In this document: piece by piece, positions 8,429 to 15,185 of the stretch
Layout: every line of letters begins with the position of its first letter
How positions within the stretch are numbered: the first letter of the stretch is position 1
Assembly (NCBI GenBank): GCA_016783865.1
Contig: JADHVS010000084.1
Location: 1 to 17,476 of the forward strand
Direction: 5' to 3'
From: Bacteroidales bacterium
GTDB taxonomy: Bacteria; Bacteroidota; Bacteroidia; Bacteroidales; SM23-62
Length of the DNA stretch: 17,476 nucleotides
Notes under the pieces: generated by a model
The model's input: only the letters and a program-made list of their open reading frames with translations
What the model was told of the DNA's origin: nothing
Databases searched by the model: none
Translations under genes and position numbers: made by a program

Positions 8429-9526
8429 TTATTTCGTAATTTCAACTTTTCTTGTGGGTGGAAGTTCTTTGTTCCTTTTATCTACTTCAATTACTACCCG
8501 GTCTGCAAGTGACATAAATGCTTTCCCAACCACCGAACCCTGATCCAAAACCGAAGGTTTGCCGGCATCTCCGTCCTCACATATGCTCTGAACAATTGGT
8601 ATCTGTCCAAGCAGAGGAACTTTCAATTCCCGGGCCAGCTCAGAACATCCATCTTTTCCGAAAATATAGTACTTGTTATCTGGTAGTTCTGCCGGTGTAA
8701 ACCAGGCCATATTCTCAACCAATCCCAGTACCGGAACTCCAATATGATCGCTCCGGAACATATTTATTCCCTTAATCGCATCGGCCAGGGCTACTTTTTG
8801 CGGGGTGGAAACAATAACCGCACCTGTAAGAGCTAATTCCTGCACGATAGTTAAATGAATGTCGCTGGTTCCGGGAGGAAGATCAATAAACATGTAGTCG
8901 AGCTCACCCCATTCTGATTGATTGATAAACTGTCTCAGTGCATTCGTTGCCAGGGGGCCTCGCCAAACTACCGGGTCATTTGGTTTAATAAAAAAGCCTA
9001 TTGATAACAGTTTGATCCCAAAACTTTCTACCGGAACCATTATATCGGTTCCATTCTTTTCAATTACTGACGGGCTTTGACCCTCAACATTAAGCATTTT
9101 TGGAATAGATGGTCCAAAAATATCAGCATCTATCAGGCCGGTATTAAATCCTTTCAGAGAGAAAGAAACGGCCAGGTTTGCCGCAATGGTTGATTTTCCA
9201 ACTCCTCCCTTTCCTGATGCAATGGCAATAATATTTTTTACTCCTGGAAGTACCGCTTCTTTCTCAACCATTTCCTTTGCCATTACACGTATATTGCCTT
9301 CTATCTTAGCCGATTTCCCAAGAACAGCTTTAACCGCTTTTACGCAAGCTTTTCTAACAGAGTTGATTACCGGATCATTGGATCTTTCAAAGATTAAATC
9401 AAAGCTGATCTCATTTCCATTGATCTTAATATTGCTGATCATGTTTAAAGAAACGACATCCTGTCCCTTCCCCGGATGTTTAACCCTTTTCAGCGCACCT
9501 AATACCTGTTCCTGTGAAAATGACAT
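8429..9526 (-). CDS. mrp: Mrp/ApbC/NBP35-family P-loop ATPase, probable Fe-S carrier
   Basis: 365 residues. Residues 1-90 are a MIP18/DUF59-like domain. The ATPase domain starts with the deviant Walker A SGKGGVGKS (104-112), with Lys106 and Lys111, followed by LIDADIFGPS (131-140) and FIDLPPGTSD. The C-terminal part reads ENMAWFTPAELPDNKYYIFG, where many homologues have a CxxC that binds a bridging Fe-S cluster; here the pair is absent and only isolated Cys residues occur (in KDGCSEL and SICEDG). From memory, related Bacteroidota proteins share this form, so it may still be active. Its pairing with nfu supports a role in Fe-S assembly or transfer. The ATG is at 9526; tandem repeats lie immediately upstream. 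Confidence 0.93.
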   Translation of the reverse strand: MSFSQEQVLGALKRVKHPGKGQDVVSLNMISNIKINGNEISFDLIFERSNDPVINSVRKACVKAVKAVLGKSAKIEGNIRVMAKEMVEKEAVLPGVKNIIAIASGKGGVGKSTIAANLAVSFSLKGFNTGLIDADIFGPSIPKMLNVEGQSPSVIEKNGTDIMVPVESFGIKLLSIGFFIKPNDPVVWRGPLATNALRQFINQSEWGELDYMFIDLPPGTSDIHLTIVQELALTGAVIVSTPQKVALADAIKGINMFRSDHIGVPVLGLVENMAWFTPAELPDNKYYIFGKDGCSELARELKVPLLGQIPIVQSICEDGDAGKPSVLDQGSVVGKAFMSLADRVVIEVDKRNKELPPTRKVEITK

Positions 9527-9570
9527 ATTAAATTTCGAATAATTGAAGCTCCTCGCCGCAAGCTACGGGG

Positions 9571-9706
9571 AAACGAGTTTCTGAGTTCGGCAGAGCCAAA
9601 CGAACCTCTGAGTTCGGCAGAGCCAAACGAACCTGTGAGTTCGGCAGAGCCAAACGAACCTGTGAGTTCGGCAGAGCCAAACGAACCTGTGAGTTCGGCA
9701 GAGCCA
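9571..9706. repeat. 27-bp tandem repeat, about five copies, upstream of mrp
   Basis: Head-to-tail 27-bp units start at 9583, 9610, 9637, 9664 and 9691 (the last is 16 nt long), with a degraded partial copy at 9571-9582. The four full copies are nearly identical; the first differs by C instead of G in 'acctctg'. Each unit contains short inverted pieces (gttcg...cgaac, ggc-aga-gcc), so it could form small hairpins. Because 27 is a multiple of 3, all frames stay open; on the minus strand it reads as a nine-residue LALPNSQVR repeat, ending 1 nt before the mrp ATG. That frame has only a TTG start and no ribosome-binding site, so I treat it as non-coding. The tract fills much of the 311-nt gap 9527-9837. 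Confidence 0.9.
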
Positions 9707-9772
9707 ATGCGCTCGCAGGATTCAATCTAAATTCTGAACCAAACCCACCACACGCTTCCCTCGCTCACGGAT

Positions 9773-9798
9773 CAGTGATCACCGATCACCGATCACTG
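9773..9798. repeat. Palindromic array of 7-bp repeats
   Basis: cagtgatc (9773-9780) and gatcactg (9791-9798) are inverted copies around accgatcacc. The same stretch is three tandem copies of gatcacc/t starting at 9777, 9784 and 9791. It lies in the gap between the ATL gene and mrp, on the ATL side of the 27-bp array. It could act as a hairpin terminator for the upstream operon, or be a short mobile repeat; no U-tract is obvious. Confidence 0.7.
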
Positions 9799-9800
9799 TT

Positions 9801-9808
9801 CAAATATA
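9801..9808 (-). promoter_or_regulatory. Possible -7 element for the mrp-nfu unit
   Basis: On the minus strand this reads TATATTTG, matching the Bacteroidota -7 consensus TAnnTTTG. No good TTG-type -33 element lies at the expected spacing upstream. If real, transcription would start near 9794 and run through both intergenic repeats before reaching the mrp start at 9526. A single motif match in AT-rich DNA is weak evidence. Confidence 0.2.
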
Positions 9809-9837
9809 ATACTAATCCTTCAGAATTATTCGTTTAT

Positions 9838-10197
9838 TTAGATTAATTCTTTAGAGGGATCCCAGAAAAGTTCCTGATAATCAACCACCTGGTCGTCGAT
9901 TACACGAACTCCTTCACTTTCCAGTAACTCCTGCATGACCCTGGGTCCGGAAAAATGATGCTTTCCGGTTATCCTGCCATTTCTATTTACCACCCGATGG
10001 GCCGGAATAAACTGAGGTTGAAAATGTGATCCATTTAAGGCCCAGCCTACCATTCTCGACGATTGAGGAGCGCCCAGGTATCTGGCAATTGCACCATAGG
10101 ATGTTACCCTGCCCGGGGGAATCAGGCAAGTCACCTCATAGACCCGGGTAAAAAAGCCATCGTCATTCTGTATCGGGTTCCCGGATTGGATCATCAT
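9838..10197 (-). CDS. Alkyltransferase-like (ATL) protein, MGMT family without the acceptor Cys
   Basis: 119 residues matching the DNA-binding C-terminal domain of O6-alkylguanine-DNA methyltransferase: PPGRVTSYGAIARYLG (residues 27-42, helix-turn-helix region with Tyr34), SSRMVGWAL with the 'arginine finger' Arg48, and the active-site loop IPAHRVVN (64-71). The normal loop is PCHRV; here position 66 is Ala, so alkyl transfer is not possible. Such proteins (for example Ala-type ATLs in Thermus) flip out and flag O6-alkylguanine for nucleotide excision repair. Two adjacent ATGs (10197, 10194) follow an AGGA site about 8 nt upstream. The start overlaps the 3' end of trmB by 35 nt, suggesting coupled translation as the last gene of the holB unit. 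Confidence 0.9.
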   Translation of the reverse strand: MMIQSGNPIQNDDGFFTRVYEVTCLIPPGRVTSYGAIARYLGAPQSSRMVGWALNGSHFQPQFIPAHRVVNRNGRITGKHHFSGPRVMQELLESEGVRVIDDQVVDYQELFWDPSKELI

Positions 10198-10864
10198 GAT
10201 TTATCCTGAATTGTAAATAATGGATATTTAAACCCTCTACGAGGAATTGTTTTTCATAGAAAGTCTGTATATCCCTGGCCGGTCCGGTAAAATCTGATTC
10301 ATAGAGATCATTTGTCGCGCTGATCAGCTCAAAATTGTTAATCTTAACCAGCTCCCATGTATATGAAAACATAACCTCATTGTCTGTTTTGAGGTGCACC
10401 AGGCCATCCTTTTTAAGGAAATTCCTGTACATAGTAAGAAACCTCGACCCGGTTAGCCGCTTTTTATTCCTGCGTTTCTTTAACTGGGGACCCGGAAAGG
10501 TTATCCATATTTCATCAATTTCATCCTTCCCGAAAAATGATTCGATAAATTCAATACGTGATCTTACAAAGGCAACATTTTTTATATCCTCCCCGACAGC
10601 CATTTTCGCACCAGTCCAGATCCTGGCACCCTTAATGTCCACTCCAATAAAGTTACATTGAGGATATGCCCTTGCCAGCCCGACAGCATATTCCCCCTTG
10701 CCGCATCCCAGTTCAAGAATAATTGGATGTGCATTCTTAAAATACTTGCCATTCCAAAGCCCTTTGAGCCTGAAATCTTTCTGATATACCTCTTCAAATC
10801 CTGGTTGGAAAACATTCGTAAATGTTTCCATTTCAGAAAATTTGTTCAGTTTTCCCTTACCCAC
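10163..10864 (-). CDS. trmB: tRNA (guanine-N7-)-methyltransferase TrmB
   Basis: 233 residues with a GTG start at 10864. The SAM-binding Rossmann fold is clear: LELGCGKGEYAVGLA (residues 50-64), then IGVDIKGARIW (73-83). The substrate-binding segment FPGPQLKKRRNKKRLT (123-138) and the C-terminal IQTFYEKQF match TrmB, which makes m7G46 in the tRNA variable loop. The usual motif is FPDP; here residue 125 is Gly (codon GGT), replacing an Asp regarded as catalytically important in the family (FPDPW in E. coli). All other motifs look intact and the reading frame is undamaged. It lies 24 nt downstream of gldH and overlaps the ATL gene. Confidence 0.94.
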   Translation of the reverse strand: MGKGKLNKFSEMETFTNVFQPGFEEVYQKDFRLKGLWNGKYFKNAHPIILELGCGKGEYAVGLARAYPQCNFIGVDIKGARIWTGAKMAVGEDIKNVAFVRSRIEFIESFFGKDEIDEIWITFPGPQLKKRRNKKRLTGSRFLTMYRNFLKKDGLVHLKTDNEVMFSYTWELVKINNFELISATNDLYESDFTGPARDIQTFYEKQFLVEGLNIHYLQFRINHDDPIREPDTE

Positions 10865-10888
10865 GATAAAAATTAAGAGATGGTAAAA

Positions 10889-11371
10889 TTATTCTGTCTT
10901 TTCAATTCGCAGTCCAACATCCAGAATAAATGGAAGTTTCTCCAATCTCATGGCTTGTTCAAATTCAAACATGTATTTGCCGGTTTGTGCAAACCTTACA
11001 TTTTTCTTATAGGGACGTTGCAGATCCCAGATATCCCCAAGGCCCTTCCCAAGCCATTTCCCTTTGTTGTCGGCCAGCATGATTTGAACAGTATCTTTTA
11101 CAGAATGTCCTGAAGGAGCGGTGGTAGTAATGAACATAAAGAGGTTTTGCATAGGATACATTCCCGAATTCCTAACATTAATATACAGATTATAAGGTGT
11201 AATGGTATCCGAAATGGCTACCTCAAAGTGTACCGGATCGTTCTGGGCCCAAACACCCTCCGGGATTTTTATGTTTCTTTCATATACCCGGCCCGGATCA
11301 CAGGAGAACAACAGGACGAACAGAGAAAGAACAACTATGGCAGGTCTTTTATGATTCATTATCCAGGTCAT
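10889..11371 (-). CDS. gldH: GldH gliding motility lipoprotein
   Basis: 160 residues from the ATG at 11371; a second in-frame ATG at 11359 (MNHKRPAIVV...) gives a more typical signal peptide and is an equally good start. The lipobox is FVLLFSC, with Cys24 from the first Met. The mature region carries the family landmarks: RVYERNIKIPEGVW, SDTITPYNLYINVRNSG, LADNKGKWLGKGLGDIWD, and the C-terminal FILDVGLRIE. GldH is required for gliding and chitin utilisation in Flavobacterium johnsoniae and belongs to the gliding lipoproteins associated with the T9SS; its biochemical role is not established. Here it sits between ricT and trmB with short gaps on both sides, so it is probably in the holB operon. 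Confidence 0.93.
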   Translation of the reverse strand: MTWIMNHKRPAIVVLSLFVLLFSCDPGRVYERNIKIPEGVWAQNDPVHFEVAISDTITPYNLYINVRNSGMYPMQNLFMFITTTAPSGHSVKDTVQIMLADNKGKWLGKGLGDIWDLQRPYKKNVRFAQTGKYMFEFEQAMRLEKLPFILDVGLRIEKTE

Positions 11372-11414
11372 TCCAAATTTTAGGCATTCTAGTCAATTTA
11401 GCTCACTCCAAACA

Positions 11415-12542
11415 TTATCTCTTTTTACGTCTTTTTTTTCTGGATCTGTCCTTTCTGTCCCAGCCTGTACCACTGATTTGAGGGATTTTCGCTCCTTCAT
11501 CACCGCCTACAAAACCATGATCCGGAATCTTCTGGTTCTCGGCGAGATCGGCGACCTTCTTTCCAGATTTATTGATCCTGATGATCTCATGAATCCTTTC
11601 AATTGAAAGGGGGATCAGGTTTGTGGACGCCTCTTCAGCCTGTTCATAGGTATACCACATGATCCGCCTGTGAATATCTGTTTTCTGATGATAGGCAGGA
11701 CCTTTTTCCGTTTCCAACACTGTTGATTTGTCAGGGAAATCTTTCTGTGCATCCAGGTAGCAATGGACCTCATAATTCAAGCAGCATTTTAGTTTTCCGC
11801 ACTGGCCTGCCAACTTTTGGGGATTGAGTGAAACTTCCTGGTATCGGGCAGAGCTTGTGGTAACTGAGACAAAATTGGACATCCAGCTTGAGCAACACAA
11901 CTCCCTTCCACACGATCCTATGCCACCTATCCGTCCCGCTTCCTGCCTGGCACCAATCTGCTTCATTTCGATCCTGACCTTAAACTCATCCGCCAGAACC
12001 TTGATTAGTTCCCTGAAGTCGACCCGCTCGTCTGCTATATAGTAAAAAATGGCTTTTGTCCTGTCACCCTGATATTCAACGTCACCAATCTTCATTTCAA
12101 GCTTCAGTTCTTCAGCAATTGTTCTTGACCTGATCATGGTATCGTGCTCCAGCGAAATGGCTTCTTTCCATTTATCAATATCCACCGGTTTGGCTTTCCG
12201 GTATATTTTTTTCAGATCGTCTGAATCAGGAGATATATTATTCTTCAATATTTGCCTGACAACCAGTTCACCCGTCAATGATACAATACCTATGTCATGA
12301 CCGGGAGACGATTCCACCGCAATAATATCCCCCAGTTTGAGTCGTAGTTGATTTTGGTTCCTGAAATATCCCTTCCTGGTATTTTTAAACCTGACTTCCA
12401 CGAGGTCGGTATCTTCGGGATGTGATGGTATATTTTGCAGCCAGTTAAATGCTTCGAGCTTGGCACAACCACATAATTGATTGGCCGGTGCATCCTCTTT
12501 GTACCCCCTGTCATTAATCCAGAATTCACTAACATTAGTCAT
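11415..12542 (-). CDS. ricT: PSP1-domain protein, RicT/YaaT family
   Basis: 375 residues from the ATG at 12542 (an in-frame TTG at 12548 would add two). The PSP1 region carries the cysteine-rich signature, numbered from the TTG: GSCGRELCCSSW (Cys213, 218, 219) and GQCGKLKCCLNYE (Cys250, 255, 256), plus CGC near the N-terminus (Cys26, Cys28). The C-terminus is a basic tail (RKKRRKKR). In Bacillus, RicT is part of the Fe-S-bearing RicA-RicF-RicT complex that affects RNase Y and mRNA processing; no RicA or RicF gene is here, and the role in Bacteroidota is not known to me. The gene sits between holB (42-nt gap) and gldH (43-nt gap). Confidence 0.9.
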   Translation of the reverse strand: MTNVSEFWINDRGYKEDAPANQLCGCAKLEAFNWLQNIPSHPEDTDLVEVRFKNTRKGYFRNQNQLRLKLGDIIAVESSPGHDIGIVSLTGELVVRQILKNNISPDSDDLKKIYRKAKPVDIDKWKEAISLEHDTMIRSRTIAEELKLEMKIGDVEYQGDRTKAIFYYIADERVDFRELIKVLADEFKVRIEMKQIGARQEAGRIGGIGSCGRELCCSSWMSNFVSVTTSSARYQEVSLNPQKLAGQCGKLKCCLNYEVHCYLDAQKDFPDKSTVLETEKGPAYHQKTDIHRRIMWYTYEQAEEASTNLIPLSIERIHEIIRINKSGKKVADLAENQKIPDHGFVGGDEGAKIPQISGTGWDRKDRSRKKRRKKR

Positions 12543-12584
12543 AGTCAATCTTTTTGATGCCTGACAAAAATAAGAAAATCTTTA

Positions 12585-13712
12585 CTAACGGATTAACTTG
12601 ACCAGCTTAAGGGCCAGATCAAGGAATACAATCCGGGCATAGGCGTTTGCTTCAATATGGACAAAGGCCAGGTTAAATTCATCCACGATCAGCTGGGCAT
12701 TTTTAGGATTGATAAATGCCTTGAATTTATCAGAAAAACCTCTTTCTTTCACAGAAAGCCTAACAAGTGATTCGTTATCAAGGTTCAGGAGATAATTCTC
12801 CCGGATCATCCGGAGGGCGAAGGCGAGAAAATCTTTCTGATATTCCCGGCCGATAACAGAAATATCCTCAACCCAGTCAAAAATCTCTATAAGGTTTCTG
12901 CTATAGACCAATCTCATGATCTGTACGAACCTGTCGAAGTTCAGCTCATTATTTTCACTTTGCTCAATAATATTAAGGGCATTGATAAAATTACCACCCG
13001 CCACATGAGCCGCCTGCCGCAGATCCTCCTCTGGCATCTGGTATTTCTCTTTCAGCGCTTTGAGCAGGCTTGATTCCTCAATACCAGGTATTTTAATGAG
13101 TTGCGTCCGTGATAATATTGTGGGAATGATCTGCTCAGTATTCTCAGATACCAATAAAAATACGCTGCTCTCCGGAGGCTCTTCAATGAGCTTTAACAGT
13201 TTATTGGCACACGTAAGATTCATTTTTTCAGGCATCCAGATGATCATTATTTTATAATCCGATTCGAAAGTTTTCAATCCAAACTTCCGTATGATCTCCT
13301 CGCTTTCTCTTTTGTTGATGATCCCCTGCTTATTCTCAATTCCTATATGTTCATACCATAGGTTTGGTGTTATGTAAGGCCTTTCAAGGATCAACTCCCT
13401 CCATTCCCTGATAAAGTCATCACTTGCCGGATCTTTCCTGGTAACAACTTTGGTAGATGCTACCGGGAAAACAAAATGCTGGTCAGGATGTATCAGCTTC
13501 TCATACTTGATACACGATGGACATTTACCGCAAGAATCGTTCTCCAGTTTTTCCTCGCACGACAAAAATTGAGAATAAGCCATTGCAAGAGCAAGGCTGC
13601 CTGAACCCTCCGGGCCGTGAAACAATTGTGCATGGCTGACCCTGTTTTCCTTTACCGACCGAACCAATCGATCCTTAATCATTTCCTGTCCTATGACCTG
13701 GCTAAATTGCAT
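12585..13712 (-). CDS. holB: DNA polymerase III delta' subunit (clamp loader)
   Basis: 375 residues, AAA+ clamp-loader fold. N-terminal FSQVIGQE and HAQLFHGPEGSGSLALAMAY match the delta'/tau family, but the P-loop has Ser39 where the Walker Lys would be, as expected for delta', which does not need to bind ATP. A four-Cys zinc site is present (Cys52, 61, 64, 67), followed by ANKLLKLIEEPP (170-181) and the SRC-like sensor LSRTQ (201-205). The C-terminal helical domain is of normal size. It is the first gene of the minus-strand block and is divergent from pgk; 210 nt separate the two starts. Confidence 0.93.
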   Translation of the reverse strand: MQFSQVIGQEMIKDRLVRSVKENRVSHAQLFHGPEGSGSLALAMAYSQFLSCEEKLENDSCGKCPSCIKYEKLIHPDQHFVFPVASTKVVTRKDPASDDFIREWRELILERPYITPNLWYEHIGIENKQGIINKRESEEIIRKFGLKTFESDYKIMIIWMPEKMNLTCANKLLKLIEEPPESSVFLLVSENTEQIIPTILSRTQLIKIPGIEESSLLKALKEKYQMPEEDLRQAAHVAGGNFINALNIIEQSENNELNFDRFVQIMRLVYSRNLIEIFDWVEDISVIGREYQKDFLAFALRMIRENYLLNLDNESLVRLSVKERGFSDKFKAFINPKNAQLIVDEFNLAFVHIEANAYARIVFLDLALKLVKLIR

Positions 13713-13724
13713 AATAATTCAAGT

Positions 13725-13833
13725 TGCTGGTTACTGGATACTAGGTGCTAGGTATTTTTTCATTAAAATAAAAACGGCTATATTATTTCAGCTATTAATA
13801 TCTTACCCAGTAACAAGTACCCAGTACCTTGCA
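13725..13833. repeat. Imperfect inverted repeat with ~30-bp arms between holB and pgk
   Basis: The arm 13725-13754 (begins tgctggttactgg) aligns with the reverse complement of 13804-13833 (begins tacccagtaacaag) at roughly 22 of 30 positions, across a 49-bp AT-rich centre. Within each arm there are short near-repeats of 'tactgg/ctaggtgc'. The element sits in the divergent promoter region and could form a large hairpin or be the remains of a small non-autonomous repeat. No transposase is nearby. Confidence 0.6.
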
Positions 13834-13882
13834 CTTTAGTTAAATATCATTTTAGTTCAAAGGTAAAATTAAAATACTTTTA

Positions 13883-13890
13883 TAACTTTG
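13883..13890 (+). promoter_or_regulatory. Probable -7 promoter element for pgk
   Basis: TAACTTTG matches the Bacteroidota sigma-ABfr -7 consensus TAnnTTTG exactly and lies 32 nt before the pgk ATG. A clear TTG -33 box is not seen at the usual spacing; the region there reads agttcaaagg. A leader of about 25 nt is implied. Confidence 0.6.
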
Positions 13891-13922
13891 GCGAACCATT
13901 ATAAAAACTAATTATAAATACC

Positions 13923-15113
13923 ATGTATACGCTTGATAATTATGATTTTAAAGGAAAAAAAGCCATTATGAGAGTTGATTTTAATGTGCCCCTGAATAAC
14001 CAGCTTGAGGTTACTGATGATACACGAATCCGTGCTGCCCTCCCATCTATAAAAAAAATTATTGAAAAGGGTGGCGCTGCTATATTAATGTCACACCTGG
14101 GCCGGCCAAAAGAGGGACCTGAAGAGAAGTTTTCTTTAAAACATATAGTTCCCAGGTTATCTGAATTATTGGGCAAAGAGGCCAAATTTGCCAGTGACTG
14201 TATTGGGGAGGAGACTCTTGAAATTAAGAAGGCCCTCCAGCCCGGTGATGTTTTGTTGCTCGAAAACCTCAGGTTTTACAAGGAAGAAACAAAAGGGGAT
14301 GAGATTTTTGCGGGCAAATTAGCTGAAGGTGCCGATGTGTATGTAAATGATGCTTTCGGAACAGCTCACAGGGCACATGCATCCACTACAATTGTGACAA
14401 AATTTTTTCCAAACGACAGCATGTTCGGATATCTGATCATAAATGAGCTTAACAGCATGGATAAAGTATTACATGAAAACCAAAAACCATTTACTGCAGT
14501 CATGGGAGGAGCCAAGGTATCTGATAAGATCCTTATTATCGAAAACCTCCTGGATAAGGTCGATATCCTTATCATTGGTGGTGGTATGACCTACACTTTC
14601 ATTAAGGCCCAGGGAGGAAATATCGGATCCTCTCTCTGCGAAGAAGACAAGCTCGACATGGCCCTGGATCTGATTAAAAAAGCCGAAGCCAGGGGAGTAA
14701 AATTATTATTGCCTGTCGATAATATTGTAGCCGAAAAATTTGATAATGAAGCCGCTACGAAAATGATGCCAATAAATAAGGTGCCAGATGGCTGGATGGG
14801 CCTGGATATTGGACCCGAGACAATTGCCCTTTTCTCTGAAGCAATTCAAAAATCAAAAACCATTCTTTGGAATGGGCCCATGGGTGTTTTTGAAATGAGC
14901 AACTTCCAGAATGGGACTAAAAGTGTGGCCCTGGCTATTGCTGATGCAACAGGTGCAGGTGCCTTCAGCCTGGTGGGCGGCGGAGATTCTGTGGCTGCTG
15001 TGAACAAATACCAGTTAAAAGATAAGGTCAGCTATGTCTCCACCGGTGGTGGTGCCATGCTCGAATACATCGAAGGAAAAGAGTTACCTGGTATTGCAGC
15101 CATCAGGAAATAG
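13923..15113 (+). CDS. pgk: Phosphoglycerate kinase
   Basis: 396 residues, complete. Converts 1,3-bisphosphoglycerate plus ADP to 3-phosphoglycerate plus ATP in glycolysis. The substrate site is intact: MRVDFNVPL (Arg17, Asp19, Asn21), TRIRAALP (Arg35), SHLGRPK (His58, Arg61), ENLRFYKEE (Arg117) and [10 protein letters not shown] (Arg150). The nucleotide site shows GGAKVSDKI (195-203), [16 protein letters not shown], the hinge WNGPMGVFE, and GGGDSVAAV and [10 protein letters not shown] near the C-terminus. The length is standard. It has its own promoter-like element upstream and is followed at 72 nt by a LuxE-like gene that may share its transcript. Confidence 0.98.
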   Translation: MYTLDNYDFKGKKAIMRVDFNVPLNNQLEVTDDTRIRAALPSIKKIIEKGGAAILMSHLGRPKEGPEEKFSLKHIVPRLSELLGKEAKFASDCIGEETLEIKKALQPGDVLLLENLRFYKEETKGDEIFAGKLAEGADVYVNDAFGTAHRAHASTTIVTKFFPNDSMFGYLIINELNSMDKVLHENQKPFTAVMGGAKVSDKILIIENLLDKVDILIIGGGMTYTFIKAQGGNIGSSLCEEDKLDMALDLIKKAEARGVKLLLPVDNIVAEKFDNEAATKMMPINKVPDGWMGLDIGPETIALFSEAIQKSKTILWNGPMGVFEMSNFQNGTKSVALAIADATGAGAFSLVGGGDSVAAVNKYQLKDKVSYVSTGGGAMLEYIEGKELPGIAAIRK

Positions 15114-15185
15114 TCCGGATACTTCGTAATAATTTAGGAAAAGGCATGGTACAAGCCCTGCCCCTTCCCTGAAAGAGATCACTGA

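Noticed and set aside
9186..9542. 118-residue plus-strand frame opposite mrp
   Set aside because: It lies across the conserved Walker A region of mrp on the other strand and shows no family features of its own.
9571..9706. Possible CRISPR array
   Set aside because: The 27-bp units abut directly with no unique spacers, and no cas genes are present.
9528..9725. 65-residue minus-strand frame made of LALPNSQVR repeats
   Set aside because: It is created by the 27-bp tandem repeat, has only a TTG start with no ribosome-binding site, and resembles no protein I know.
10582..10815. 77-residue minus-strand frame within trmB
   Set aside because: It overlaps the SAM-binding region of trmB in another frame; the trmB motifs are unambiguous.
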